From: Spizellomyces punctatus DAOM BR117
Lineage: Eukaryota > Chytridiomycota > Chytridiomycetes > Spizellomycetales > Spizellomycetaceae
Direction: 5' to 3'
Length of the DNA stretch: 64,000 nucleotides
Assembly (NCBI RefSeq): GCF_000182565.1
Contig: NW_015971545.1
Coordinates: forward strand, 62,001-126,000
The notes beneath the pieces were generated by a model. The model did no database searches. It saw nothing but the letters and a program-made list of their open reading frames with translations, and was not told the origin of the DNA. Position numbers and translations under genes: made by a program. This document shows, piece after piece, positions 1 to 12,137 of the stretch (positions are counted from its first letter, which is position 1; every line of letters begins with the position of its first letter).

Positions 1-953
1 GGATAGATTTCGAATTGCTTTTTGTTGATGGAGTAGGCATATATCGAAGGATTTGAGAAGCATATGCCGAACAAGAGCCTACGTACGGAACTGCAAAGCT
101 CTGGCATTTCCCTCATAGACTGCCCTGCCAACGGTGGGAAAAATGTAGGTATGTCAGCCTTTTTGGTACAAGCACATTTTAACGTGAAAGTCTTCACATT
201 TCAAAATTTGCAATAGCGGACCAGATGATGATAGTTGACATGATGGCGTTTGCGCTGGACAATAGGCCGCCGGCCACCGTTATCCTGATTTCAGGAGATA
301 GAGACTTTGCCTATGCACTCTCTACGCTCCGGAATAGGCAGTACCATATCATTCTCCTCACTGGGAAGCAAGGGGCTCACTTGTCACTAAAGGCACAAGC
401 CCATGAAGTCTTGGACTGCAGGGTAGATGTCTTGAAGATGGGTGATATGGCCATGGACGATGCTAGCACTGGCAATGCTGGAAAGCAAAAGGGCCTGGAC
501 GGGCAACAGTCTGGTGAGAGTCCAATATCCGACGACCATGCTAAAAATGCTGCGAACCCGAAGGTGATCCCCAGAAGCGCTTTTGATCTGCCGGTGCAGT
601 CCACTTGTGACGGGCAAAGTGGCACTGTGGTTGCATCATCTTTTGTGGCATCACAAAGTGCCTGGAGGCAACATGACGATACTATTTCCACTATTGCAAA
701 AGTAGCCTTCCCCCTGGGTTCCGTCCCTGCGTCCGTGCACCTTCTCGTCAAAATTCTCAATGAATTTAAATATCGAGGGGACCGACGGCCCCTGCGGTCC
801 AAAGTTGGACTTGCCATCCTGGACAGAGATCCACTGATCTATATCGGTGAGGTGAAGAACTTTACGGGTCTCGCAATGAATGCGGAAAAGTTGGGACTCG
901 TCCAATTGGGGGGTGAGGATGGGCATGCATGGATTTCTTTACGTGGAGCCTAA
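1..953 (+). CDS. NYN-LOTUS domain protein (MARF1/limkain-b1-like), 5' partial
   Basis: C-terminal part of a putative RNA-binding or RNA-cleaving protein; the beginning lies left of the window. Visible exons are about 37-148 and 217-953, with an intron 149-216 (GTATGT..ATAG) and a probable acceptor AG at 35-36. Exon 1 plus the start of exon 2 gives a NYN (PIN-like) nuclease core: SSGISLIDCPANGGKNVADQ, then MIVDMMAFALDN and VILISGDRDFAYALS. The acidic residues of IVDM and SGDRDF are those expected at the metal site. After a Ser/Gln-rich linker, residues from SVHLLVKILNEFKY to the end look like an OST-HTH/LOTUS domain. Known animal relatives (MARF1) repress transcripts in germ cells; a role here is inference. 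An annotated start at 225 would truncate the NYN domain. Confidence 0.85.
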
Positions 954-1312
954 GTCGTGACCAGATATAGCGCTCCACAAAGTCCATCTCCAGAAGACTG
1001 TTACTGCTCAATTTAGAGCAATGCTTGCCTGTCTGAGGAAAAACACTTCACTTGTATATGTTGCTGTAAATCATCGTGGTGATTATATGCTCATTTGTAA
1101 ATCATAGACTCACCCAATTCAAATAATATGTATAGCTTCCTCAGGTGAATATGTATAGCTTCCCAAAGTGCTGAGCCTATTCACGTAGCCTGCCGCATTT
1201 GACATAGGTACCCCCGGCTACAGCTGACCTTCCTTTCGCTTCGTCTATCCAGAGTCCATTACCACAACGTTCCAAAAAGTCTTTGTCTCAAAAACACCGT
1301 GACTTACAAGAT
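954..1312. other. intergenic, 16-nt direct repeat
   Basis: AT-rich spacer after the NYN gene. It holds two perfect copies of aatatgtatagcttcc at 1125-1140 and 1148-1163, separated by 7 nt. No gene is visible. It may serve as promoter of the following SANT-like gene. Confidence 0.6.
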
Positions 1313-1846
1313 ATGGCATTAAGAAATGACGGTAACAGCCAGCCTGCTCACAGCTTTGCTTTACAGCGCAGGCGACGGACACGACGCAAGAAAGGCGTCC
1401 ACGCAGATCGTTTACAGGTTCGTTCACAGATTTGATTCCTATCTTCACCTATGGATGGTCGGCCTAATTGATGGGATTTTGTTCCGAAAAAGCCGTATGA
1501 AGGCTACAAGTTTACATCTGAATCGGAGGCACTCCTTCAAGCACTCGTCACGATGAACGGCAACCAGTGGATCAAAACTGCTAAAATCTTCAACCGGCTT
1601 CACCGCGTGCTAGCAAAAGATGTGCGTAGGCAGTGCGAGTACCGATTTGTGGAGCCAGCCAATTGGCCTGCTCATTTTAGCTTTCCGGTACCGTTTTCCC
1701 CTGAGGACCATGCACTCATTGACATTTTGGTGATGATTCATGGCACTGATTGGCGAAAGGTTGCTAAAAAGTTCAATGAGGTCCATTGGGTCCCCGCAGC
1801 GACCCTTCGAACTCACTGGAAGCTAACCAGGCATAGGGACGAATAA
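1313..1846 (+). CDS. small SANT/Myb-like protein, 152 aa
   Basis: Putative DNA- or chromatin-binding protein. Model join(1313..1417,1493..1846); the 75-nt intron (GTTCGT..AAAAAG) joins two phase-0 exons, and exon 2 upstream of 1493 is closed by an in-frame stop at 1469. The N-terminus carries a basic nuclear-localisation-like run RRRRTRRKKG. Two SANT-like repeats follow: one with KFTSESEALLQALV, NGNQWIKTAKIF and VRRQCEYRF, one with FSPEDHALIDILV, GTDWRKVAKKF and LRTHWKL. The spacing W-(x)K-hydrophobic-A-x-x-F fits Myb helix 2/3, although the third tryptophans are replaced. It stands alone between two long spacers. Family membership is inferred from pattern only; the first exon is the least certain part. 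Confidence 0.55.
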
Positions 1847-4013
1847 CTTGCGCTCCAAATCACAAAACCTGCCACCGCAAATTGGACAAGTGCTGGACAA
1901 TGTTTACAATATATCGTTTTTCGCGGTTTGCAATATTTCCGTTGTACATACGTGTAATGCATCAATACATCACCTGTCAGGGATAGGGTGTTTAAGTCCA
2001 TCATGTCCACAAGACTGATAGTGTTCAGTCGCTCCGATCAAGGACTCCAGCGGAACACGCAGGCCATTCGTGAACCACACACGCCTTGTCGCGTTTCGTG
2101 ATGGCAAACTTACCTTTACTTTGTCAGGCTATGAGATTGCATACGGATCTTTGCGAATGCCTATCTTATGATGAGAAAGACTCTGATCTACTACATGCTC
2201 CATTATCATTGCTTGTGATCAAAGTCCCATTCCTCAGCATAGCGTTTGGGATCCGCGATTAACAATCCAACGGTATGAACCGTCCACTTTCCTCTGATTA
2301 CGAATAACTTATGTGCGCATGCAGTGCAACGTTCCTGCTCTGCTTGAACGATCAAAACTTCGATACAAGTTGTAGACCCGTTGAACGTTCACCAGGTTTG
2401 ATGGGCAGGACTAAAGTCACGTGGTAAAGTGCCCGCACATAGCGCCATGGGGCGCGCGTGCGCCGCACTCGGCATGCACTTCGGCGCCCCGCAGCCGACC
2501 CTAGGTGGTCCCCAAGTTAGGTCATTCCCACCTCGAGTCTTTGCGGTGCCGGCTATGACCGAAGCATAGAGCCAATACACTGAAAATGCTTGCGATTAAT
2601 TGGCATGTTTTGAAAGGACTGATATTGTTTGTTCCCTTTGACAGTCCTGGCCGAGATGGTCACGTTACATTGCATTCTTTTCCCGAACATATAAAATAGT
2701 GGCCCTGGCTGAAACGCCATGAACGACTCCATAGAGGTGGGACTCGACAGGTAAAGCAAGAAGCGCAAACATGAACGAGAGTGTTTAGCAAACACGGAAC
2801 AAAAGTGTTCAGCGAACATAGAGCTCGACCATCTACCACCTACTCCTTCCATCGGATCGAGTTTGGGCCTCGCCGTCGAAGCGATTAGAAAAGCGCATAC
2901 AGACACCGATGCACGTCACAGCCTTTTTTGGAATACTCTGGATAGGCGCGATCCCAAGACCAAACCCCTATCCAATAGTCCACGCGCAGCCATCGTTTGC
3001 GCCAGATTCAACAGGTGCGGTTCGATCTGGAAAGTTTCTATAGGAATGTAGTCAAAGGCGGCTCACCTTCATAAGGCACCTTGAAACACCCGGCGAGCAC
3101 ACTCTGTACCAATGAAATATCACGTACATGCATGTTACTGGTTTGAAACTCACCGTTTACAACGCAAAGAGTCCACCCATGGTCAAAGATCCAGCCGCCA
3201 AGGCATCATGGCTTTCACGGATTCACCACGCACGCTTCAAGCCTGTTACAACACAAAGAATTCACGTAGCTTTAGTTTGAAACGCACCTGCTTAAGACTC
3301 CACGCGTGGGAACGCAATGCCCTGACACGCAATTCCATCTTGACCTACAAGATTCACCAACTACACCACGTCGCTTGTATTGGTATGCTAGAGCCCGCAC
3401 GTCAGTTTCTCACCTTATATATGGAAACTTGGGGAAAACGGGCCAAAAATGCGATGCTGGTTGCTGCTGATCGGTCTCGTTCCTGTCGGAAAGGATGAAT
3501 ACCGACATCAATACATTGGGTGAGTATTGAGTATCGTTCTGCCCCAACTGCCCAAGGGCAGAAACGTACACAGATTGCAAACTGAAAGAGGTCGGAGGGG
3601 GAGGAAAGCAGGGCGGCCTTAAATAGACCAGCAAGGAACAGGATCACGTCCATGGAGTTGTGGCGCTACAATTACATTCGCCGAAAGAAGGTCGTTTCCA
3701 TGCCGAGGTCAAAGGAGTAAGAAGGGTCCTTGGCGTTCGCGTGTCAATGCGGATACCAGCGCGGATATGCGCAGCACATTTCACATGTAAATGAATTCCC
3801 ACTCAAACAAAGGAGGAAGCGCAGTACACGGATATCTCTGTAATCTCATCAATTATTATCTTATTTAAACTATGCACAATCAACAGAAAAATGACAGAAA
3901 AAAGTTACAACTGTACAGGAGGACCCTACCAAAAGTCTGGGATGAACCGTGCCATCAGTGTGCGCTATTGCAACTGACAGACCTGCCCTATTCCCACTAA
4001 TGATGTTTCCTAC
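1847..4013. other. 2.2-kb gene-poor spacer
   Basis: I see no supportable gene here. ORFs of 60-128 codons occur on both strands but lack domain patterns or plausible splice partners. A GC-rich island sits at about 2440-2520. The part 3080-3400 has loosely repetitive wording (tttacaacgcaaagagtccac at about 3156 resembles ttacaacacaaagaattcac at about 3245), perhaps an eroded repeat. Confidence 0.5.
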
Positions 4014-5589
4014 TTATACTAGGAAGAATGTAACGCCAGCTGCTACTGCTGCTCCTGCGGCCCATGTCAAACCTGTTGGTGAGCCGCCCAAGGCACCACT
4101 CGTACCAGAGTTCTTGTTATTAGAGTTGTTGTTGTTTGAGGCGCTTGAGGGGCCGGATGGAAGTCCATTCTGTGTACCAGCGGGTGCTGAGGCACCGTGA
4201 ATGGCAGAGGCAGCGACCAAAAGTTCGGCTGTGGGATACTGGTTATACACATCTTGAGCTGGGGCGGCAGCTAAGGGTAGAGTCTGCAGTTAGCGCTGGC
4301 AGACTGCCTTTGCTTTCAGAAAACTATCAACTTACTCTGTTGCCACTCCTTGTTACACCACCAATCGTTGTTGCAGTTGCGGATAGCGGACGTGAGGGTG
4401 GTGTCGATGACAGTTTGAATCTGCTGCTTCATTGCAGCGTCGCCTTCAAGGTAGAGTTGAGACAATCCCTTGGCAAACTGGGGCATTGAGGCAGGGGTAT
4501 CACGTCCACACATTGCCGGAGTGGTTGTACACACTGGCTCGATGATGATACCGTTTTGAGTAAACTTTCCAACAGCGGCCGGTAGAAGCTTCTTTGCGTC
4601 GTCCATATACGTAGCCATCTTTGTTGCCTTGTACATGTAGGCCAAAGCACCCATGAGTGTGCCCGCATTGTAAGACCATTCGGTTCTATCGACTTGGGTA
4701 CAGGTAGGAGCATTGGCACCGTCCAGTACAGCCCAGTCAGCGGTAACGAGCCCACTCGTCTTCATCCAGTTATAGACTTTGTCGGACCAGTTAAGGTAGG
4801 TAGTGTTGCCTGTGGCGATCGAAAGGCGCGCACCAAGCTCAACAAACTGAGAGTGGGTGATGACAGATTTGAAGGTTCTCTTGTTTGGGCTAGGGTCCTC
4901 ACGATTACGTGACCAGTAGATACCACCATTGCAAGTTGTTTCATCCCACTGCTCAAGAATCTCGTTCCAGGTCAGAGCAGCCACGTCCAGGAACTTTGCT
5001 CCGCCGGGGATGTAGACGTTCTTATCATAAGCCTCCACAGCCGACATCACTTTAAGAAAATAGCCATGAGACCTTTTGGTCGACTTTGAAGACACGCAAA
5101 AAGGGTATACTCACTGGACAGCGCCCACCATCCCAAATCGTCGTTCCATTTCCCACGTAGCTTTTCCTGGACTGTCCTTTGTGGTCCGCCCAACAAATCG
5201 CCCGTCTCTTTAAAGGTCGCCTCCAACATTGCACTTCCTGCAACATTGTCTTGTGCTCTGTCCCCATTGTATTTGGAGTTGTCAAAGACCATTCCCCATA
5301 TGATACCCGAGACGTACCAGGACACATTTGCCTGGTCAAATGCTCCCTCTGTGGTTTTGCCCGCCTGTTTCTCGGCCGAGTAAAGAGAAACGAGGTTGGA
5401 CACGGCCTTGTGAGTAGCGTCACCAAGAGCGGCTGCCACCAAACAAACAAGCTGTCAATAAAAAGCAGTGGAAACTCCTTTAAAGGCCCTGCCAGCGTTA
5501 ATAATACCTTTGTTTGTCACATCCAGAGTCGCACCCGAGGCCACGCCAACCAGGCAGGCTGCAGCAAGAGTCGTCTTTTTGAAAAGCAT
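4014..5589 (-). CDS. GPI-anchored GH76 alpha-1,6-mannanase (DFG5/DCW1 family)
   Basis: Cell-surface enzyme of the Dfg5/Dcw1 type, believed to transfer GPI-glycoproteins onto the cell-wall glucan; 456 aa. Exons complement(4014..4270, 4336..5049, 5115..5432, 5508..5589). Residues 1-20 form a signal peptide (MLFKKTTLAAACLVGVASG). The GH76 core shows SWYVSGIIWGMVFD, the catalytic Asp pair in KWNDDLGWWALS, the glycosidase block TCNGGIYWS and RTEWSYNAGTLMGALAYM. A Ser/Asn-rich linker is followed by a hydrophobic tail ending AAVAAGVTFFLV, typical of a GPI-attachment signal. Intron 1 could end at either of two nearby AGs; the one giving DVTNKAALGDATHKAV keeps the frame. Divergent from the bL27 gene, 324 bp away. 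Confidence 0.93.
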
Positions 5590-5913
5590 TTCGTGTGTAT
5601 TATAATGTATATTCTATGAGGTAAACCGAATGGCCGTGATAAACGAAAAGTCTAATGTCTATTTCGCCAAAGCGTTTGGCGGAAGGGGATGAGTTGCTTT
5701 GGCTTTTCTTTTGAAGATGCTCGAGTCCCGCCGTGGCCACAACCCTCTCAACACGGGGGGGCGGGCCGTGTGGGAAAATTCTGCGGTGAACTTTCATTTG
5801 CGGCGTGTTGTCCGCCAAAGCCGCTCTGTGTGACACGTGTTTCACATGTTGGCATGGCAACAGGAGCATGCAGGTGAAAAAGAAACAGCTCAAGATCTTT
5901 CAAGTTTAACCAG
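5590..5913. promoter_or_regulatory. shared upstream region, GH76 / bL27m
   Basis: Head-to-head spacer of 324 bp between two start codons, so it should contain both promoters. It has a GC-rich stretch near 5740-5780 but no clear TATA box. Confidence 0.4.
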
Positions 5914-6552
5914 ATGTGCACATTAGGCATGATTCGAGCAGCTGCATCCCGTTGCGTTCCTCTACGACACGTTGGCTTTGGCTTTACCCCCGTCACTCCT
6001 TGCTTGGCAGGAGTTCCACAGCCATCCTCCCTCCATGCACCCAACACACGCTTCCCTCTCCAAGTCCGTTGGGCAACAAAGAAATCCGGCGGTTCGTCAA
6101 AGAACGGGCGAACTTCTCAGCCAAAGTTCCTCGGTTTCAAAGCACTCCACAGTGCAAAAGTAGAGCCAGGCAATATTATCATCAGACAGCGGGGAACGCA
6201 ATGGCATCCGGGAACAAATGTGGGCATTGGCCGTGACCATACACTGTTTGCCCTTGTTCCGGGACGAGTTGTCTTGCACTACGATCTCGCCAAGCAACGA
6301 AAAATCGTGTCAGTGGATGACGGTACCTTGCCACCATTACCATCCCGACCAGAGATGAAGAAGAGACTGGCAGAGAGCTTGGACCTAGAGAAATATCTGG
6401 ATATGGACGGAGAGGGTCGATTGGCATATGTCCAACAGAAGATCAAGGAGATTTCAGAAAAGGATAATAAAGAGAGAAAGGCTGCGCTTGAGACGAGATT
6501 GATGGAAAAGGGACGGCGAAAGTTTGACATGATCGACTTGACTTTCCTGTGA
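5914..6552 (+). CDS. MRP7: mitochondrial large-subunit ribosomal protein bL27m
   Basis: Component of the mitochondrial 54S ribosomal subunit, near the peptidyl-transferase centre. Intronless, 212 aa. Residues 1-55 are rich in Arg, Ala and Pro with almost no acids, as in a mitochondrial targeting peptide. The bL27 domain follows: [20 protein letters not shown], then [40 protein letters not shown] and [10 protein letters not shown]. The start MATKK-like block after the presequence matches processed bL27. The tail of about 75 residues is a charged, helix-prone extension found only in fungal mitochondrial homologues. Met1 or Met6 could both serve as start. Confidence 0.95.
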   Translation: MCTLGMIRAAASRCVPLRHVGFGFTPVTPCLAGVPQPSSLHAPNTRFPLQVRWATKKSGGSSKNGRTSQPKFLGFKALHSAKVEPGNIIIRQRGTQWHPGTNVGIGRDHTLFALVPGRVVLHYDLAKQRKIVSVDDGTLPPLPSRPEMKKRLAESLDLEKYLDMDGEGRLAYVQQKIKEISEKDNKERKAALETRLMEKGRRKFDMIDLTFL

Positions 6553-6663
6553 CGGCAATGTAGATTTTTTTCATTTTCAACTTATTAATATACCTGTGCT
6601 ATTTATTGGTACAAGCAACCTCGATATTACATGCCCAAGACGCAAAGTGTGATAGGTCCTTGG

Positions 6664-9600
6664 CTATACGATTTCTACGGTTCTTGCTACTTTGGAAGTT
6701 TCATTCCTGCGTCCTTGCGCTGCCATGCTAGCTTTGCGTTCTGTGTAAGCATGGGACCTCTCATCATTTCTTTTTTTCCCTGGTACCTCAGCCCATCGCC
6801 TGAAACAAAGTCAACAATGAACAGATGCATAAAAGCGGCAATCATACAGTAAGCAACGCACCTAATGCTCTCAACCTTGCTTAGAATTTCTGGGGGAATC
6901 ATATACAGCATGACATGCGTCCGACGATTGTCCTCTGATAAAGCACCGACCAGGGGATGGAACAGCAGAACGTACAAAAGGCCGAGGACTGTGCAAAACA
7001 AGATGGTAAAAACCAGGTGGAATGTGTTGAACCAATTGGCATGAAGTTCCACGGTTTGGATGCGGATCGTTGATGTGAGCGTCAGAGGAGGGGGTAGGTA
7101 ATGCTGGTCTAGCAAGCGAAAGCTTGTCATCCGGCCAGTAATGTTGGTGGGAATGGTAGGTGATGGAGTTGAAGCCGCAGCCGTGCTCGGTAAAAGGGAT
7201 ACAATCTCTCGACCCAGCTGCGTGTACCGATTGAGGCCAGCATGCAACCCAGTGCCTAACGCACCATTCATAAACGATTCGCAGTCCGCAGGAACCCCCT
7301 CCGTGCAAGCATCCTGCAGCATCAATTCCGACAACCCTTTGACGTCTTTGGCCTGAATCACTGATGAAGTATACATGTCTGGATCTCCATACATCAGACC
7401 TCTCTGCACTCTTGCCAATGCTGTCAACAAGCTTGCTGCACTCTCCGGCGCATTACCGCCCACTCGTGCCAACATGGCTGGTGACCCGTCGTCGCTGTAT
7501 CCGTAGGTTTGGAGGACCTGCTCACGTAATCGAAAATCCGCTTGACGGCTCAACACTGGTATCTGCATGGACCAGTAAACATCGTTTGCGATATGGTTAT
7601 GATCAGTGAGCCAGGAAAGGGTCAGGCCTCCGGCGCTGAAAAAGTACGCGAGGCAGATCAGGAAGAGGAGACCGGCTTTTGGGAGCATTTTGTGCGGGTC
7701 TTCGAAGCGTCCTAGGATTGAAGCATACAGTACAGATCTTCTGCGATTGTTGCGGGACGGGGAATGGTAATTGTCGATGCCTTCGGGGCTGGACGTTGAA
7801 ATCAGCCCTTTTTCCTCGTCTTGAAGGAGCTTGTCAAGGGCAAATCGGTTGCCGGCGTCAGTCACGTCCATATCATCCTCGTCGTCCTCATTTTCGGCCA
7901 GTCGTTCTATACCATCAATAGAACCATATTGTCAGCGTCATACTAAGCTGATTATCAAAACTTTTTTTTCCAGTCAAGACTCACGCAAGTGGGACGAATA
8001 AATTCCTTTGACGACTTCTTTTGGGATATCTAGAAACATCTGGTACATACAGACACGGGGTCAGCACGAGCCAGGCAAAACCAAAAAGGATACGGAGCTT
8101 TTACCTGGAAGAACCGCTGCCGATTCGACTGGATCTTGACATAGAGAGGCCAAATCAACATCAAAAACACCAAAAAGCACAACCCTGGCCCAACAGCCGA
8201 ACGTCCCAACTGAGACCACTTGGTGCTTATGATCTCATTCTGAAACTCTATACACACGTCCCCAGCCGACGTATTCAATCCCCGCAGAATCGTCAGCGGA
8301 CCGTTAATGTAAATCTTTTCCATCGCGGCCCGTATTCCTTGTGCATCGCCCGTCGTGTCCAGGATATACCGAGTGCTAGCAATGGCTTCTTGGAGAGCAT
8401 CGTACAATGTGACTGTTTCGACTTGGGTATATTGAAAGGGTGTACTCGGGGAGGCTGTATAGAATTGGATTTCAGCGTAGGGGACGGTACCTGGAACGAG
8501 GTTGGCAAAGTCCGAGACAGTGCTTAATAGGACCGTGACATCCGTTTCCAATTTTTGTCGTGCTTCCGTAACGTTTGCCAATCCACTGTCGAAACCTCCG
8601 ACGCCTTCGCCGATTTGCATCGTGCGGACTTGTTCGACAATGTCAACCATGCGTAAACAAGTGTCTGTTCTTCGGCGAACCTTGTCGAGTTTGTTCAGCA
8701 CCCCTGTGTAGAGCTGTTTGTACCGAACGTTTTCGGTAACGGACAGCACACCCAGAACAAACAGGCAAATGATAAATGCCATGCGGAGGTAGCCCAACTG
8801 TCGATTTGTCTGTATATTTTTGAGGGCAATGACATTTTTGATGTAGGATGACGTCCCCGAGCGGGTGATGCTGGATGTGGTGCTCCTATGTTCATCGTCA
8901 TCGTCATCTTCGTGATCATTCGAATTGACAGGGGTACGGCGCTTGAGTTGCAGAAATTCGGTAGCTAGGTGCTTCGCGGATGCATTGTTAGAAGCTGGGA
9001 GGTTAGTTGTTGATTCGTGGGGGGAGAAACTCATTGGCATTGCTGAGTGGGTGGAGGAATTGAGGGAAGAATGGCTGACTCGGCTGGCGTTTGGCACAGC
9101 TTCCTCGTCGTTGGGGCCAGATTCGTCGGGACGGTCTTCTTCTACTTGTCGTCCGTATCCCATTGGACAGACACCTATTCGACCGTCAGGGCCTGATACG
9201 GGAGGATGGTCGGCCGGTAAACCCGCCACCTCTTGGACGGGAACGCTATCCGCGACTTTGACTCTGCAAATGTAGCATTCGAGATCGCCGACGACCACCT
9301 TATCCCCCGTAACCGTCAGTGAATAGATGGTCCGCCGCGTCTCAAAGTCAACCTGCGACCCACTCCGCCCGGCTTTAATCACATTCTCAAAGTTCAAGTT
9401 TGGAATCCAGGAACCGACAGGTGTCCCTTGATCAACATGGCCAAGGATGTCAGACAAGGGCTCCGTAGCATGCAAAATGCCAAAAGAAGAATCAAGGATC
9501 ATGAATTCGTCTCCAGGTCTGGTCCGCGCTTTTGACATGATGCCCAGAAAAGAGATTTTGCCTTCGCTGGAGGTGATTTGCTTTACCAATAGCGTTACGG

Positions 9601-12137
9601 AAAAGAGATATCCGGCTGCGTTTATGCCAAGAACTTGTCGGGGCCGGTCAATGACCTTTTTCAACAATATGTGAATACAAAAGCCATTGTGACCGTACTC
9701 TACAAACGTCTTTTCAATGCGTGCGTACCTTGGCATACCCGGTATCCAAGTACCGCTTCAGCAGGTCATCGTGCACTTCTTTGAATGGGGAAGGAACGAT
9801 CTTATCAATGTTTTGCTGCATAATTTCGTGTTTTCTGTATCCAAAGAGTTTAAGCCACTGTGCATTGACGTTCATGATCTGTTGGATTTGCAGTCAGGTT
9901 AACTCACTAGAAGGAAGCTTAACAGGTGACAAGAAAACATACGCAGCCCAGATTATCCAGCTCTCCACTGATGGTCACCAAAGCATTGTCTGCCCATCCC
10001 CCAGCATCCAATCCCGTTGACACCCCGCCCTCTTCTTCCCCCATTTCTTCGTCCAAAACTTCATGACTCCTCCTCGCATCGCCTTCCAATTCGTCAGCGC
10101 GCTCAATGAGCTCCTGTCCCTGTTTATGGTCGTTGAGGACGTTGATGAGGAAACCGGCGTACATGCGGTACACATGCGGGGAATTGGGGGAGAGTTTGAG
10201 GACTTGGTTATAGTGTTGTTGGGTGCTTGATATAGCGTTGGTGAGTGAGGCACCGTGATGGTGGAGGCGGCGGAAAGAGGGATTGCGGCGGAGAAGTTCG
10301 GCCCAGAATTGGACGACGGCAGCTAGCGGGGGAAAGAGATTCAAGACGTTAAAGTGATTTTTTTTTAATGTTTCGAGATGGACATAATTAACCAACCTTC
10401 TGCTCTTCTTTCATATTTTTTGGCAAAGCTCAAGTTCTGCTCGTATGCAATGAAATCAATCACATCCCCACCGCTGAACCTCTCATTCAACAGCCTTTGC
10501 CTTCTGAATATCATGGACGCCTCATCCACCTTGGGATCCATGTTTTCCGCTTTAGTCAACGAAGCCATGCACTGGGCCCTGTTTCCCAACCGGAGGAGGT
10601 AAAATTGCCCCGCAAAGATATGCAGCAAACTTGAATGGGGATTAGCACGGAGGGCAATGGTAAAGAGGTTGGTGATGGCATCCAAAGTTTCTTTCTCTTC
10701 TGCTTGGGCAGCGTTGGAACGTTGGGCGGATTCCGTGGAAAGGTCACCCGGACTTGCAGTCAGCATGGTAATGTTTGTCTTGGGAGGATCCTTGTACAAC
10801 AATCCGGCCTTTTCCAACCGAAATCGCACCATCAACTCAAACGTGAGGGCATCCACTTTTTCTGGATTCATCTTTTCAATGGCACGTCGTCGGACGCGGA
10901 TGAGGAGGGAACCAAGGAGAAGGGCGATTGGGGAGAGGAGAACATAGATGATACCAATGTCGCTGTAAGGCCGGAACAGAATAAATACACTGCAAAGGGA
11001 GCACCAGAAAAAGTTGAACTGGAGTGCTGCTCGAAAGACTGAGAATTTGAAAGAGTAGTACGGGATGTACTGTCCAAATCATCCGAGTCAGAAAACAGAA
11101 CGGTGACGTGCTTTGCAAGTTGAACAGTTTAGAACATACCCAAGTGTAAGAAAATGCGAGTATCCCGCTCGCCACGACGGATACTGCTGCAAATATTCCT
11201 TTATTCACCGCCGAATGCGGCTCTCCATAGGTTGCGAGGACCACCGACAAAATGATGAGAACTGTCCGACAAGCTATATAAAGCGTTTCAATTCTCGAAT
11301 GCGGCCGGGATTCAATGTCTTTTAGTTTGGGGTCAAAGTCAAAGTAGGTCGCACCCACAGCTAGTACGAGGCTGAATAGAAGCGAGATTTAAACATTAAC
11401 CCAAGGGAATTGTGGAGAAACAAAAAAAACGCAAACACTCACGCAATAAAGATGAGGGAAATAATTGTTGTTGCAATGCTTCTAAACAGGTACTTTCCCT
11501 GCCAACATATTCCCCATCCTTCGAGAGGTTCCTCTTCATTTCCATGCTCAACAAGACTACTTTCCTCGCATCGAACAATACTGTGCACAAATCGTTCCAA
11601 TATGGGAATGTACAGCACGGTCGCAAACAGCCCGAGGGTGAATCGCAGAAACTTTAGAGTCCAGATGAACCTGAACCGGTTTTTGGAAAAGGAGTAGCCG
11701 ACCCATAAGGTATTCAAAAGCACCAAACCCAAAATGCTAATGAGGAAAATATAGAGAGGTTCGCTGTTTTGAACCTATCCCAAACTGTGAGCACGCTTGA
11801 GCGAAAACAAATAACCAATAACCTAGAATAAACTCACAAACTTTTCTGGCGAAAAAATCTCAAACATCAGATTCAACCAATCCACCTCCTCTTGCCAAGC
11901 AAAAGGCGCAAACCCAAACAACAGCGACAGATCCTGGAAATGGTCAATCAAACTCTCCAATGCCGCCCAAATCCAATGACTCCCATGTTCCTCCTTATTC
12001 ACAATAAAGAGCACACCAAATAGACCGTTCTTGATGCGTAGCAAGAATGTATCAAAGGTATCTGTTAATGTGTCCGTCGGTGCCTGCCCCGACGACGGGA
12101 CGGAACGAAAGGTACTCTTCATGATGGGAAATGACAC
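6664..12137 (-). CDS. tiny-macrocysts (TmcB)-type membrane PAS/TPR sensor, 1617 aa
   Basis: Large multi-pass signalling protein. Exons complement(6664..6799, 6862..7906, 7985..8039, 8105..9655, 9729..9878, 9943..10322, 10397..11069, 11140..11371, 11443..11774, 11838..12137), 4854 nt in phase. Residues 1-330 carry several membrane segments (LGLVLLNTLWVGYSF; TVLIILSVVLATYG; IGIIYVLLSPIALLLGSLLI). Residues 340-640 are a helical TPR-like region (FTIALRANPHSSLLHIFAGQ; LKLSPNSPHVYRMYAGFL). A PAS domain spans about 625-720 (GCIMNVNAQWLKLFGYRKHE; VIDRPRQVLGINAAGYLFSV), with a second PAS-like block to about 820. Further membrane segments lie near 980, 1170, 1300 and 1520 (FTILFCTVLGLLYVLLFHPL). The TPR-PAS-membrane order matches Dictyostelium TmcB/TmcC relatives, which are numerous in chytrids. 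The signal sensed is unknown. The last intron is optional: reading through gives a different C-terminus. Confidence 0.8.

Noticed and set aside
3112-3498. 128-codon plus-strand frame
   Set aside because: Composition and lack of any motif suggest chance; it lies in weakly repetitive DNA.
4136-4489. 117-codon plus-strand frame
   Set aside because: It lies antisense to the well-supported GH76 gene and has no domain pattern.
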